From Streptomyces globisporus (lineage in GTDB: Bacteria > Actinomycetota > Actinomycetes > Streptomycetales > Streptomycetaceae): a DNA stretch of 48,747 nucleotides. Under the pieces are notes generated by a model that saw only the letters and a list, made by a program, of their open reading frames with translations, was not told the DNA's origin and ran no database searches. Numbering within the stretch: position 1 is the stretch's first letter; the number at the start of each line of letters is the position of its first letter. The position numbers and the translations under genes were made by a program. Where the stretch lies: assembly GCF_003501885.1 (NCBI RefSeq), contig NZ_QWFA01000035.1:1-48747 (forward strand), given 5' to 3'. Positions 30,736 to 40,958 of this stretch are shown in pieces.

Positions 30736-31281
30736 TCAGGCCGCGTACGCCGTGACGTACAGCGTCCTGGCCAGCACCTGCCAGGTCACCCAGGCGAACG
30801 CCCGGTTCACCCCGTTGCAGAAGACCTCGCCCGTGCAGTCGGTGGGCCGGTCCTGCCAGGCCCGGACCGTCATCGTGTGGAAGCCGAGGGTCCGCGAGAA
30901 CGCGAAGCGGATGTGCATGCCCCGGCCCAGCTGGTGGCCCGGCAGCGTGTTGATCTGGAAGAGATCGTCCCCGATGTACTCGACCTCGACCGGGTTGCCG
31001 CCCAGCAACTCGCAGCGCGCCCCGGCCCGGATCCGGCCCGCACAGCCACCGCTGACCGGGAAGAGCCAGAAGTGGTCGGTCAGCTGCCTCCGTACGGCGT
31101 CCGGCTCGGTGAACGGGTGCAGCCCCAGGGTGTAGCCGTACGTGTAGAGGTCGTAGCAGCCCGCCGGACCGGCCCGGCAGCCGGCGGCGGAAGACACGGC
31201 GGCGGCAGGCGCGGGGGAGGGGGCCGTCATCAGCCCCGCGTACAGGGCCAGCGCGACCGGCACCGCGGCGAAGCCGGGCAT
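30736..31281 (-). CDS. Secreted protein of unknown function
   Basis: I do not recognise this 181-residue protein. A signal peptide is likely (about 1-30, hydrophobic core AAVPVALALYAGLMT, then Ala/Pro-rich APAAAVSSAAG). The mature part has several Cys (CRAGPAGC, GGC, RC, DC, FC), suggesting two or three disulfides, and aromatic-rich segments (DLYTYGYTLG, DHFWLFP, FAFSRTLGFHTMTVRAW). This looks like a compact extracellular fold. I start at the ATG at 31279-31281, with GGGAGGG upstream; the frame opens earlier (31416) but those codons have no ribosome site. It is convergent with allantoicase and not in an operon. Confidence 0.8.
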   Translation of the reverse strand: MPGFAAVPVALALYAGLMTAPSPAPAAAVSSAAGCRAGPAGCYDLYTYGYTLGLHPFTEPDAVRRQLTDHFWLFPVSGGCAGRIRAGARCELLGGNPVEVEYIGDDLFQINTLPGHQLGRGMHIRFAFSRTLGFHTMTVRAWQDRPTDCTGEVFCNGVNRAFAWVTWQVLARTLYVTAYAA

Positions 31282-31483
31282 CGACCCTCCCGTGGCCTGC
31301 CTCCGAGGACTGCGACGACCCTTCGGACCGTAGGCCACGGGAGACTCCACCGCGCGCGGGCGTACGGCAAAAGCGTCTCGGTGTACGGCAGACGCGCGAG
31401 CGTACGGCGCACGCACGCGGGCGTACGCCGAAGGGCGCCCCCTCCGCCGCAGCGAAGAGGACGCCCCCTCGGGAGGTCGCGGG

Positions 31484-34060
31484 TCAGGCCGTGGCCGCCG
31501 CCGCGTCCGCCGCCTGGGCCTTCAGGGCGCGCTCCACACCGGACCGCGACTCCGACATCAGCCGGCGCAGGGCCGCGCTCGGCTCGGCCGAGGCCAGCCA
31601 CGCGTCGGTGGCGTCCAGCGTCTCCTGCGAGACCTGGAGGGCCGGGTAGAGGCCCACGATGATCTGCTGGGCCATCTCGTGGCTGCGCGCGTCCGAGACG
31701 CCCTTCACCGAGGCGAAGTACTTCTCCGTGTACGGCGACAGCAGCTCACGCTGGTCCGGCTGGACGAAGCCGCTGATGACCGCTTCCTGGAGCGAGTTGG
31801 GCAGCTCGCCGGACTCGACGACCGCGGCCCACGCCTGGGCCTTGGCCTCCTCGGACGGCTGGGCCGCCCGCGCGGAGGCCGCGTGGCGCTCGCCCGCAGC
31901 GGTCTTGTCCCGCTCGTACTCGGCGGCGATCTCCTCCTCGTCCAGCAGCCCGGCGGCCGCCAGCCGCTGCACGAACGCCCACCGCAGCTCGGTGTCGACG
32001 GCCAGGCCCTCGATCGACTCGGTGCCGTCCAGCAGCGACTGGAGCAGGTCCAGCTGCTGCGGGTTGCGGGCCGTGGCCGCGAAGGCGCGGGCCCACGCTA
32101 GCTGGTGGTCGCTGCCCGGCTCCGAGGCGCGCAGGTGCGCCAGCGTCGCGTCGGTCCACTGGTTGAGCGCGCCCTCACGGGTCTCCGGGGCCGCGTACAG
32201 GTCGAGCGCCAGCTTCACCTGGCGGTGCAGCGACTGGACGACGCCGATGTCCGACTCCTTGCCGATGCCCGAGAGCACCAGCGAGAGGTAGTCGCGGGTC
32301 GCCAGCTCGCCGTCGCGCGTCATGTCCCACGCCGAGGCCCAGCTCAGGGCGCGCGGCAGCGACTCGGCGAAGTCGCCCAGGTGCTCGGTGACGACCCGCA
32401 GCGACTCGGCGTCGAGGCGGACCTTCGCGTACGACAGGTCGTCGTCGTTGAGCAGGACGACCGCCGGACGGGCCTTGCCCACCAGGGCGGGCACGTCGGT
32501 GCGCTCGCCGTCGACGTCCAGCTCGATCCGGTCGGTGCGCACGAGCTTGCCGTCCGCGTCGAGGTCGTACGCCCCGATCGCGATCCGGTGCGGGCGCAGC
32601 GTCGGCTCGCCCTTGGCCCCGGCGGGCAGCGCCGGGGCCTCCTGGAGCACGGTGAAGGAGGTGACGACGCCGTTCTCGTCGGTCTCGATCTCCGGGCGCA
32701 GGATGTTGATCCCGGCCGTCTCCAGCCACGCCTTCGACCAGGTCTTCAGGTCGCGTCCGGAGGTCTTCTCCAGCGCGCCCAGCAGGTCGGAGAGGCGCGT
32801 GTTGCCGAAGGCGTGCGCCTTGAAGTACGCCTGCACGCCCTGGAAGAACGCGTCCTTGCCGACGTACGCCACGAGCTGCTTGAGCACCGAGGCGCCCTTG
32901 GCGTACGTGATCCCGTCGAAGTTGACGAGGACGTCGTCCAGGTCGCTGATGTCCGCCATGATCGGGTGCGTGGACGGCAGCTGGTCCTGCCGGTACGCCC
33001 AGGTCTTCATGGAGTTGGCGAACGTGGTCCAGGAGTGCGGCCACTTCGAGCCCGCCGCGTCCGCCTGGCAGGCGATCGAGGTGTAGGTGGCGAACGACTC
33101 GTTCAGCCAGAGGTCGTTCCACCACTCCATCGTCACGAGGTCGCCGAACCACATGTGGGCCAGCTCGTGCAGGATGGTCTCGGCCCGCACCTCGTACGCC
33201 GCGTCCGTCACCTTGGAGCGGAAGACGTACTGGTCGCGGATGGTGACCGCGCCCGCGTTCTCCATCGCGCCCGCGTTGAACTCCGGGACGAAGAGCTGGT
33301 CGTACTTGGCGAACGGGTACGCGTAGTCGAACTTCTCCTGGAACCACTCGAAGCCCTGCCTGGTCACGGCGAAGATGTCGTCCGCGTCCAGGTACTCCGC
33401 CAGCGAGGGGCGGCAGTAGATGCCGAGCGGGACGGTCTGGCCGTCCTTCTCGTAGGTGCTGTGCACCGAGTGGTACGGGCCGACGATGAGGGCCGTGATG
33501 TACGTGGAGATGCGCGGCGTCGGCTCGAACGTCCAGACGTCGTCCTTGGGCTCCGGCGTCGGCGAGTTCGAGATGACCGTCCAGCCGGAGGGGGCCTTCA
33601 CGGTGAACTGGAAGGTCGCCTTCAGGTCCGGCTGCTCGAACGAGGCGAAGACGCGGCGGGCGTCCGGGACCTCGAACTGCGTGTACAGGTAGGCCTGCTC
33701 GTCGACCGGGTCGACGAACCGGTGCAGGCCCTCACCGGTGTTGGTGTACGAGCAGTCGGCGACGACCTTCAGCTCGTTGGCGCCCTCGCGCAGCTCCGGC
33801 AGCGCGATCCGTGAGTCACGGAAGACGGCGGCCACGTCCAGGCTCTCGCCGTTCAGCACCACGTCGTGGACGGCCGGGGCGACCAGGTCGATGAAGGTCT
33901 CCGCACCGGCCTCCGCGGAGTCGAAGCGCACGGTGGTCACGGACCGGTAGGTGCCGCCCTCCTGCGCTCCGGAGAGGTCGAGATCGATCTCGTACGCGTC
34001 CACGGTCAGCAGGCGCGCCCGCTCCTGTGCCTCTTCGCGGGTCAGATTCGTGCCAGGCAC
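31484..34060 (-). CDS. pepN: Aminopeptidase N (copy 1)
   Basis: This 858-residue M1-family zinc aminopeptidase removes N-terminal residues from peptides in the cytoplasm. Seen: an N-terminal beta domain, the substrate motif GAMEN (264-268), the zinc motif HELAH (298-302) with the third ligand Glu321 in WLNESFA, and the large helical C-terminal domain (ERAP1_C-like, about 530-850). I chose the GTG at 34058-34060 because AGGAG lies 8 bases upstream and the N-terminus VPGTNLTREEAQ matches the second copy at 43553. It has no signal peptide. It is divergent from the antitoxin gene. Confidence 0.95.
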   Translation of the reverse strand: MPGTNLTREEAQERARLLTVDAYEIDLDLSGAQEGGTYRSVTTVRFDSAEAGAETFIDLVAPAVHDVVLNGESLDVAAVFRDSRIALPELREGANELKVVADCSYTNTGEGLHRFVDPVDEQAYLYTQFEVPDARRVFASFEQPDLKATFQFTVKAPSGWTVISNSPTPEPKDDVWTFEPTPRISTYITALIVGPYHSVHSTYEKDGQTVPLGIYCRPSLAEYLDADDIFAVTRQGFEWFQEKFDYAYPFAKYDQLFVPEFNAGAMENAGAVTIRDQYVFRSKVTDAAYEVRAETILHELAHMWFGDLVTMEWWNDLWLNESFATYTSIACQADAAGSKWPHSWTTFANSMKTWAYRQDQLPSTHPIMADISDLDDVLVNFDGITYAKGASVLKQLVAYVGKDAFFQGVQAYFKAHAFGNTRLSDLLGALEKTSGRDLKTWSKAWLETAGINILRPEIETDENGVVTSFTVLQEAPALPAGAKGEPTLRPHRIAIGAYDLDADGKLVRTDRIELDVDGERTDVPALVGKARPAVVLLNDDDLSYAKVRLDAESLRVVTEHLGDFAESLPRALSWASAWDMTRDGELATRDYLSLVLSGIGKESDIGVVQSLHRQVKLALDLYAAPETREGALNQWTDATLAHLRASEPGSDHQLAWARAFAATARNPQQLDLLQSLLDGTESIEGLAVDTELRWAFVQRLAAAGLLDEEEIAAEYERDKTAAGERHAASARAAQPSEEAKAQAWAAVVESGELPNSLQEAVISGFVQPDQRELLSPYTEKYFASVKGVSDARSHEMAQQIIVGLYPALQVSQETLDATDAWLASAEPSAALRRLMSESRSGVERALKAQAADAAAATA

Positions 34061-34140
34061 GCGGTCATCTCCTTTGATGGTGACGTTTCGGATCATCCTT
34101 CCATGTCCGGCCCTGCTGGACGACGGGTAGCGCCTTCTTC

Positions 34141-34156
34141 CTACCGTTGGTAGCAT
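34141..34156 (+). promoter_or_regulatory. Operator and -10 of the toxin-antitoxin operon
   Basis: CTACC-GTT-GGTAG (34141-34153) is a perfect palindrome that overlaps TAGCAT (34151-34156), a good -10 element. The antitoxin ATG begins seven bases after it, so the mRNA would be leaderless; no ribosome site is seen. The layout suits autorepression by a ribbon-helix-helix antitoxin. Confidence 0.55.
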
Positions 34157-34163
34157 CTCGGGT

Positions 34164-34388
34164 ATGAAGATCAGTGTGAGCCTGCCTCAGGAGGATGTCG
34201 CCTTCGTCGACGAGTACGCGGCGAAGACCGACGCGGATTCCCGGTCCGCTGTCATACACGCCGCTATCGAGTTGCTGCGCACCGCAGGCCTGGAGGCGGA
34301 GTACACCGAGGCGTTCCAGGAGTGGGACGCGAGTGAGGACGCCGCTCTGTGGGACCGCACGGTGGCCGACGGGCTCACGGATGCGTAG
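34164..34388 (+). CDS. Ribbon-helix-helix antitoxin
   Basis: This 74-residue protein is a MazE/PemI-type antitoxin. The N-terminus MKISVSLPQEDVAFVDEYA forms the beta-strand and first helix of a ribbon-helix-helix DNA-binding fold (about 1-45), and the acidic C-terminal tail (EWDASEDAALWDRTVADGL) would wrap the toxin. Its TAG stop overlaps the toxin start by 8 bp, so the pair is translationally coupled. A palindrome sits right before the gene. No Shine-Dalgarno sequence precedes the ATG. Confidence 0.85.
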   Translation: MKISVSLPQEDVAFVDEYAAKTDADSRSAVIHAAIELLRTAGLEAEYTEAFQEWDASEDAALWDRTVADGLTDA

Positions 34389-34728
34389 GGGCGACATCCA
34401 CCTCGTGAACCTGGAGCCCGCGCGGGGGAGCGAAGCCAACAAGGTGCGTCCGGTGGTGATCGTCTCCAACAACGCCGCCAACCGGTCGGCCGAGGTGTCC
34501 GGCAGGGGCGTCGTCGCCGTGGTGCCCCTGACCTCGAACACTTCGCGGATCCTCAGCTTCCAGGTGCTTCTCACCGCGGAGGAGAGCCGCCTTCCGCAGA
34601 ACTCCAAGGTTCAGTGCGAACAGATCCGGGCGGTCTCCCCCGACCGGATTCTGAAGCGCCTCGGTGAGGTGCCCCGTCAGCGCATGGCGGAGATCGACAA
34701 GGCTCTGCGCCGCCACCTCGCCCTCTGA
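34381..34728 (+). CDS. MazF/PemK-type toxin (endoribonuclease)
   Basis: This 115-residue protein belongs to the MazF/PemK family of mRNA interferases. Seen: the opening RRGDIHLVNLEPARGSEANKVRPVVIVSNN with the conserved Arg-Pro-Val/Val-Ile-Val core and Ser, GRGVVAVVPLTSNT, and QVLLTAEESRLPQNSKVQCEQIRAVSPDRI, the usual family blocks. The ATG overlaps the antitoxin stop. Cleavage sequence cannot be read from the protein. The pair lies between two housekeeping genes rather than on a mobile island. Confidence 0.92.
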   Translation: MRRGDIHLVNLEPARGSEANKVRPVVIVSNNAANRSAEVSGRGVVAVVPLTSNTSRILSFQVLLTAEESRLPQNSKVQCEQIRAVSPDRILKRLGEVPRQRMAEIDKALRRHLAL

Positions 34729-34737
34729 CCCGCACAC

Positions 34738-34777
34738 AAAGGGGCGGCCACCGGTGCACACCGGTGGCCGCCCCTTT
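34738..34777. terminator. Strong bidirectional terminator
   Basis: A perfect 19-bp stem (34738-34756 with 34759-34777), flanked by AAA on one side and TTT on the other, separates the convergent toxin and asd genes. The nominal loop is only two bases, so the top pairs must open in RNA. Confidence 0.9.
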
Positions 34778-34807
34778 CCGTACGGGTACGGGAGTGCGTG
34801 CCGCGCG

Positions 34808-36091
<1,284 letters not shown>

Positions 36092-39000
36092 TTACGGCGT
36101 GACCTTCTCGATCACGACGCTGCCGGTGCCCGCGGCGGTGCCGCGCGCGTTGACCAGCTGGACCTCACCGAAGAACTGACGGCCCTCGGGAGCCGCCCCG
36201 GCGACCACGACCTCGGCGCCGACCTGGGCGGACGCGCCGTTGGCCAGGTTCACCGCCTTGGAGGAGTCGACCTTGATCGTGCCGAGCGACGCCGCGTAGT
36301 ACACGTCGCGGTAGTCGTACGTGGTCGACCCGGCCGGGACCGAGTAGCCCTCGACGACGACGGTGTACGTGCCCGCGGCGGGCTTCAGCAGGCTGACCGC
36401 TTCCTCGGAACCGGCGGTGGTGCCGCTGCCGACCTGCGTGGCGCCCCGGAAGACGTACAGGTCGAGGTCGGCGTTGGCGTCCGACGTACCGCCGATGGCG
36501 AAGTCGAGCTTCTCGACGCCCGCCCCGATGGTCACCGTGGTCTCACGGGTCTGACCCGTGGAGATCGACGGCTTGTCCACCTTGGCCGAGCCCAGCGAAC
36601 CACCCTGGAGCTTGCCCTGGAGGGCGGCGGCGGTGTTGGTGACCTTCCAGTCCACCGCGGCCGGAGCGCCGATCTTCGCCTCGGCGATGGTGCGCACCGC
36701 CGGGTCGAAGGTCGCGCCGAGCAGCGAGACATCCAGCTTGTACGGGTTGTCCAGCAGCGGCGACGTACGGCGCGACTCGACCTCGATCTCCCAGACGCCG
36801 GGCTGCGGGTCCTTGTAGGAGCGCACGTCCGGGCGGCAGGTGTTGGCCGGGTTCTCGTAGTTCGGGTAGCAGTTGACCGTGGAGGTCGGGTCGACCGGCG
36901 TCCCGTACGGGTGCAGGGCGATGAACCGGGTCTGGCTGCCCGAGCGCAGCGCGCTGAGGGCGACCTCAAGGGTCTTCGCGCCCTCCGGCACGTTGACGAA
37001 GTACGACGTCGTGCCGTTGCGCTGCACCGAGCCGGACGTCTTGTAGGCGTATCCGGGCTGCTGCAGCTCGTGGGCGATGACGACCGTGGTCATGATCTGG
37101 TGGTCGACGCCGGAGGTCTTCTTGTCGTCGACCTTGAGGATGGCGCTGTGCACCCCGGCGGTCTTCGCCTTGGCCTTCACCTTGACCTTGACCGGCGTGT
37201 CGAGCGGCAGCGAGACGTACTCGGGGCTGCTGAGCTCGAAGGTGCCGTCGTTGTTCTTCCACGTCAGCTTGTGCTGGACGGCGCGGTCCGGGCCCGTGGT
37301 GCGGGTGACGACGACGTCGTAGACCTTGGACTCGCCGACCTTCAGGCCGCCCTCGCGGTCGTAGAGGCCGGTGCCGAAGCCCGGGTCCTTGAGCGCGAAG
37401 TCGATCGCGGTGTCGACCGGGGCCTTCACCGAGAACTCGTGCGCGGGCTTGCCCTGCTTGGAGATCTGCTTCCAGGCCTTGACGATGTCGATCAGACCGG
37501 AGCCCTGGACGTGCGCGGGCACGTCGGCGATGTGGCCCGCGGTGCTGGTCAGAGCCACGCGCAGGTCGGCCGGGGGAAGCTCGATGCCGGTCTGCTTCGC
37601 CTTCGACAGCAGCAGCGCGGCAGCGCCCGCGGCCTGCGGGGAGGCCATCGAGGTGCCCTGGAGCATGGAGTAGCCGGCCGGCAGGTCGTATCCCGCCTCC
37701 TTGACCGGACCGCCCGGCGCCCAGGTCTGGGTGGTGTTGATGGCCGCACCCGGCGCCGAGAGGATCGGCGTGAAGCCGCCGTCCTCACGCGGACCGCGCG
37801 AGGAGAAGGGCAGCATGTCGTACTTCTTGGTGACGTTGGAGCCGTAGTTGGCCGCCCACGTCTCCTTGGAGATCGACGCGCCGACGGAGATCACGTGGTC
37901 GGCGAGCGACGGGTCGCCGATGGTGTTGAGACCCGGGCCGCTGTTGCCGGCCGAGATGACCAGCTGCACGCCGTAGATGTCGACGAGCCGCTTGTACAGC
38001 TCGGCGCGCGCGTTGTTGCCGTCGTTCAGCGGCGGCAGGCCGCCGATCGACATGTTGACGATGTCGACGCCGCGGTTCACGACGAGGTCGATCATGCCCT
38101 CGGTCAGCGCGATGTTGGTGCAGCCGCCGGACCAGGTGCAGGCGCGCGAGGAGACGATCTTGGCGCCGGGGGCGGCACCGTCCATCTCACCGCCGAACAG
38201 CCCGTTGGCCGCGGTGATGCCCGCGACGTGCGTGCCGTGCGAGCCCTCGATGACACCGATGTTGACGAAGTCGGCCTTGGCGCCGGCCGCGTTGTACGTG
38301 ACGCCCTTGCGGGTCTCGACGACGAACGGGATGCGCTCGACGACGGGGGTCCGCGGGTCGTCCTCACCGAAGTAGGAGACCTGGAACTTCTCCTTGTACG
38401 GCTTGAGGACCTTGTCGTCGGAGAAGTCCGCGTTGCCGTTCAGGTCGACCCGCGTGGTGCCGGTGACCGGGTCGTACAGCACGCCCCAGACGTCGGTGGT
38501 GTCACCGTCGCGGTTGAGGTCGCCCGCCATGTCGCCGCCGGTGGTGGCCGACTCGGCGAACGTGGCGAACTTGTAGCTGCCCGCGGGGGCCGCGTACGCC
38601 TTGCCGCCGGACGTGAACGTCGGGCCGCTGACGGACTCGGTCATCCGCAGCCAGGTGCCGTCGCCGTCGCTCACCGGGTCGGTGGCGGTCACCCAGTCGA
38701 CGATCTTGCGCTCGCCGGTGGTGGTCTTCTTCAGGGCCGGGTGACCGAGGTCGACGCCGGAGTCCAGGATGCCGATGGTGATCCCGCGGCCGTCGGCCTT
38801 CGGGTTCTTCGCGACGAAGTCGACCGCGCCCGTCTCGAACGACGGGTTGTACGGGTTCTTCGCCGGGGTCTTCTTGTTCGGCGCCGCGTAACTGCCCGTG
38901 GCCTTCGTCTGCTTGGCCCCGGCGGCCCGGTCGCCCTTGGGCGTCGGGTCGTCCAGCTTGATCTCCTGCTTGAGATCGATGCCGAGGACGGAGGAGAGCT

Positions 39001-39394
39001 TGGAGGCCGCCTTGATGGTGGACTCGGCGCTCTTCGTCGGGACCGTCGCCCGGACGTAGCCGAGCTTGTCGTAGGTCTGGCCGAGCACGGAGCCGTCGAC
39101 GGCGTCCAGCTGCTTGCTGACCTGCTCGGTCGCCCCGGGGGTGGTGGCGACCATCATGGTGATGTTCTTCTCGCCCTTGGCCTCGGCCTTCGCCAGGACA
39201 TCGGCGTCGGCCTTGCCGAGCTTGTCGCCCCGGTCGCTGGAGGCGGCCGGTTTGACGGGGGCCGGAGCCGGGTCGTCGACGGCGAACACCGGAGTGGCAC
39301 CGGTGGCGGCGAGAGCGGCCGCGAGGCCCGCCGCGGCCGCGATACGGGCCGCTCGTCTCGCGCCCGGTATGGAACTGGGGGATTCCTTGGTCAT
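36092..39394 (-). CDS. Large secreted subtilisin-like serine protease
   Basis: This 1100-residue exported S8-family protease has a signal peptide (about 1-35, RRAARIAAAAGLAAALAATG then AVDD), an inhibitor-I9-like propeptide (about 70-145) and a catalytic domain with Asp211 (GILDSGVD), His389 (GSHGTHVAG), Asn in ISAGNSGPG and Ser582 (LQGTSMASP). The wide Asp-to-His spacing holds an inserted domain of about 120 residues. Several beta-rich modules follow, ending in a pre-peptidase-C-like region (about 980-1070). I start at the ATG at 39392-39394, with AGGG at 7 bases; ATG 39398-39400 is two codons upstream in the same frame. It is monocistronic with its own terminator. Confidence 0.92.
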   Translation of the reverse strand: MTKESPSSIPGARRAARIAAAAGLAAALAATGATPVFAVDDPAPAPVKPAASSDRGDKLGKADADVLAKAEAKGEKNITMMVATTPGATEQVSKQLDAVDGSVLGQTYDKLGYVRATVPTKSAESTIKAASKLSSVLGIDLKQEIKLDDPTPKGDRAAGAKQTKATGSYAAPNKKTPAKNPYNPSFETGAVDFVAKNPKADGRGITIGILDSGVDLGHPALKKTTTGERKIVDWVTATDPVSDGDGTWLRMTESVSGPTFTSGGKAYAAPAGSYKFATFAESATTGGDMAGDLNRDGDTTDVWGVLYDPVTGTTRVDLNGNADFSDDKVLKPYKEKFQVSYFGEDDPRTPVVERIPFVVETRKGVTYNAAGAKADFVNIGVIEGSHGTHVAGITAANGLFGGEMDGAAPGAKIVSSRACTWSGGCTNIALTEGMIDLVVNRGVDIVNMSIGGLPPLNDGNNARAELYKRLVDIYGVQLVISAGNSGPGLNTIGDPSLADHVISVGASISKETWAANYGSNVTKKYDMLPFSSRGPREDGGFTPILSAPGAAINTTQTWAPGGPVKEAGYDLPAGYSMLQGTSMASPQAAGAAALLLSKAKQTGIELPPADLRVALTSTAGHIADVPAHVQGSGLIDIVKAWKQISKQGKPAHEFSVKAPVDTAIDFALKDPGFGTGLYDREGGLKVGESKVYDVVVTRTTGPDRAVQHKLTWKNNDGTFELSSPEYVSLPLDTPVKVKVKAKAKTAGVHSAILKVDDKKTSGVDHQIMTTVVIAHELQQPGYAYKTSGSVQRNGTTSYFVNVPEGAKTLEVALSALRSGSQTRFIALHPYGTPVDPTSTVNCYPNYENPANTCRPDVRSYKDPQPGVWEIEVESRRTSPLLDNPYKLDVSLLGATFDPAVRTIAEAKIGAPAAVDWKVTNTAAALQGKLQGGSLGSAKVDKPSISTGQTRETTVTIGAGVEKLDFAIGGTSDANADLDLYVFRGATQVGSGTTAGSEEAVSLLKPAAGTYTVVVEGYSVPAGSTTYDYRDVYYAASLGTIKVDSSKAVNLANGASAQVGAEVVVAGAAPEGRQFFGEVQLVNARGTAAGTGSVVIEKVTP

Positions 39395-39452
39395 CAGCAT
39401 CCCTGTAAGTGAAAGAGAGAGTCCGGAATTCGGTACCGGATGACCGCTCACC

Positions 39453-39468
39453 CTGTCGTAAATGACAG
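39453..39468. promoter_or_regulatory. Inverted repeat upstream of the subtilase gene
   Basis: CTGTC-GTAAAT-GACAG lies about 60 bp before the subtilase ATG. The 253-bp gap has no other gene-like content. The repeat is short and its regulator unknown. Confidence 0.3.
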
Positions 39469-39647
39469 AGGTTTGTGGAGAGTTGACGGAGACGAGTTGG
39501 TGACATGGCAGAGATCCGCCACTGGGGGCAATGCGCCACCAGGGACGAATGAGGTGAAAGTGTCCGCCGGAGGTGCGAGTTCGAGCCACGTGGTCCGGAC
39601 CAGCGGTCGCTGTCCTCCGTTCCCTACGGCAGCACCCTCACGCCCGT

Positions 39648-40724
39648 TCAGCGCGGCAGCACCATCACATACGCGGCCGGCTCCCGGTCCGCCGCCGCCA
39701 TCAGCGCCGTCCGCACCACCGTCGCCTGCTGGTCCAGCGCCTCGCGCAGCTTCCTCGGCGTGAGATGGACGACCGTGACCCCGAGCCGCTCCAGATGCTC
39801 CCGCTTCGCGGCGTACGCGGACCACTGCGGGTCCTCCTGGACCCGGCCGCCCCTCCGGCCGGGCACGCCGTGCACGGCGTGCCGGGGCGCCCGGGAGTCC
39901 AGCTCCACCGCCACCGCGTGATCGGGCCAGTAGGCGTCCACCCCGCCGAGGTCCGGCCCGCCCGGCAGTCGCAGCTCCACGTTCCACACCGGCTCCGGCA
40001 GCCCGTGCTCGCGCACCATCGCGTACAGCCGGGCCTCCGCCACCGCCCGCCCCTCGGCGAGCAGCGCGTCCACCGCGCCCACCACGGCGGGCCGCCCCAG
40101 CAACTTCGCCTCGCTCAACTCGCGTACCACGGCGGCTGGTTCGCAGTGCCCGTCCCGTACCGCCTCGGTCAGCAGCCGCCGGACGGCCGCCGCGTCGGAC
40201 GTGGCCGCCACCGCGTCCGCGAGCGCCCGTTCCACCGGGGCGACGGGCACTTCGCCCACCCGCACCGGCTCCGGCATCGAGGCGGTCCGCAGCACCTCCA
40301 CGAACCGGGTCGACCGCAGCCGCCGGGTGCGGGGGACCAGCACGTCGATCCGGTGCAGCGCGCCCAGCTCCCCCACCGAGGCGAAGCCGTGCAGCGCGAG
40401 CGCGGCGACCCCGGTGACCATCGCCTCCCCGTACCCCGCGTCCGACGGGCCCGCCGCGGTGCGCCGCGCGGAGACCGGCGGGCGCCCCGCGTACAACAGC
40501 GCCCCGTGCAGCCGCTCCCGGCCGGTGGGCGGGCCCGGGTGCAGCAGATGGACCCCCGGCAGCAGGTGCTGCCAGGGGCCGCCCGGCAGGCACTGGGCCG
40601 ACGTCTGCGCGGCGGACACGCCCCGCGCCCTCAACTGGGCGGTGGACAGGACGCGCTGCGTCACATCGTCGGGGTGAAGAGGGAGACGCGGGAGACGGGC
40701 GGAGAGCGGGGTGTTCTGGGTCAT
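39648..40724 (-). CDS. AbiEi-like winged-helix/DUF559-type protein
   Basis: This 358-residue protein looks like the stand-alone AbiEi-related proteins of actinomycetes. The N-terminal third (about 15-75) has the winged-helix pattern VLSTAQLRARGVS...LPGGPWQHLLPGVHLLHPG, common in AbiEi antitoxins. The C-terminal part contains VDAYWPDHAVAVELDS, a D...ExD pattern like the DUF559/Vsr nuclease core, and a following KREHLERLGVTVVHLTP. I start at the ATG at 40722-40724; it lacks a strong ribosome site, and the frame runs upstream to 40892. No AbiEii-type nucleotidyltransferase toxin gene is adjacent. Function is inferred weakly. Confidence 0.65.
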   Translation of the reverse strand: MTQNTPLSARLPRLPLHPDDVTQRVLSTAQLRARGVSAAQTSAQCLPGGPWQHLLPGVHLLHPGPPTGRERLHGALLYAGRPPVSARRTAAGPSDAGYGEAMVTGVAALALHGFASVGELGALHRIDVLVPRTRRLRSTRFVEVLRTASMPEPVRVGEVPVAPVERALADAVAATSDAAAVRRLLTEAVRDGHCEPAAVVRELSEAKLLGRPAVVGAVDALLAEGRAVAEARLYAMVREHGLPEPVWNVELRLPGGPDLGGVDAYWPDHAVAVELDSRAPRHAVHGVPGRRGGRVQEDPQWSAYAAKREHLERLGVTVVHLTPRKLREALDQQATVVRTALMAAADREPAAYVMVLPR

Positions 40725-40958
40725 GTCCCGGGGTTTCCCGCCCGCGAAGGGGGTCCTAACCCCTGTTACACGCCCGTCGACATTCCCGGACAACGCCGTC
40801 CTGAAGTACGGACGTTCGACAACCGAAAAGGGCCGTCGCGCCGGGAATCGGGGGAGGGGCGTCTCGGGCGGATGTACGAGCGCCGCTTTCACGCCGCACG
40901 CACGCCGTACCCGAGCGCCCCTCGGTCACACCCCCGTGGTCACACGGCGGGGTCGCAC

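Noticed and set aside
31350..31440. Repeated GCGTACGGC-like words upstream of the secreted protein gene
   Set aside because: CGTACG-type words are frequent throughout this genome stretch; spacing is irregular and I see no array.
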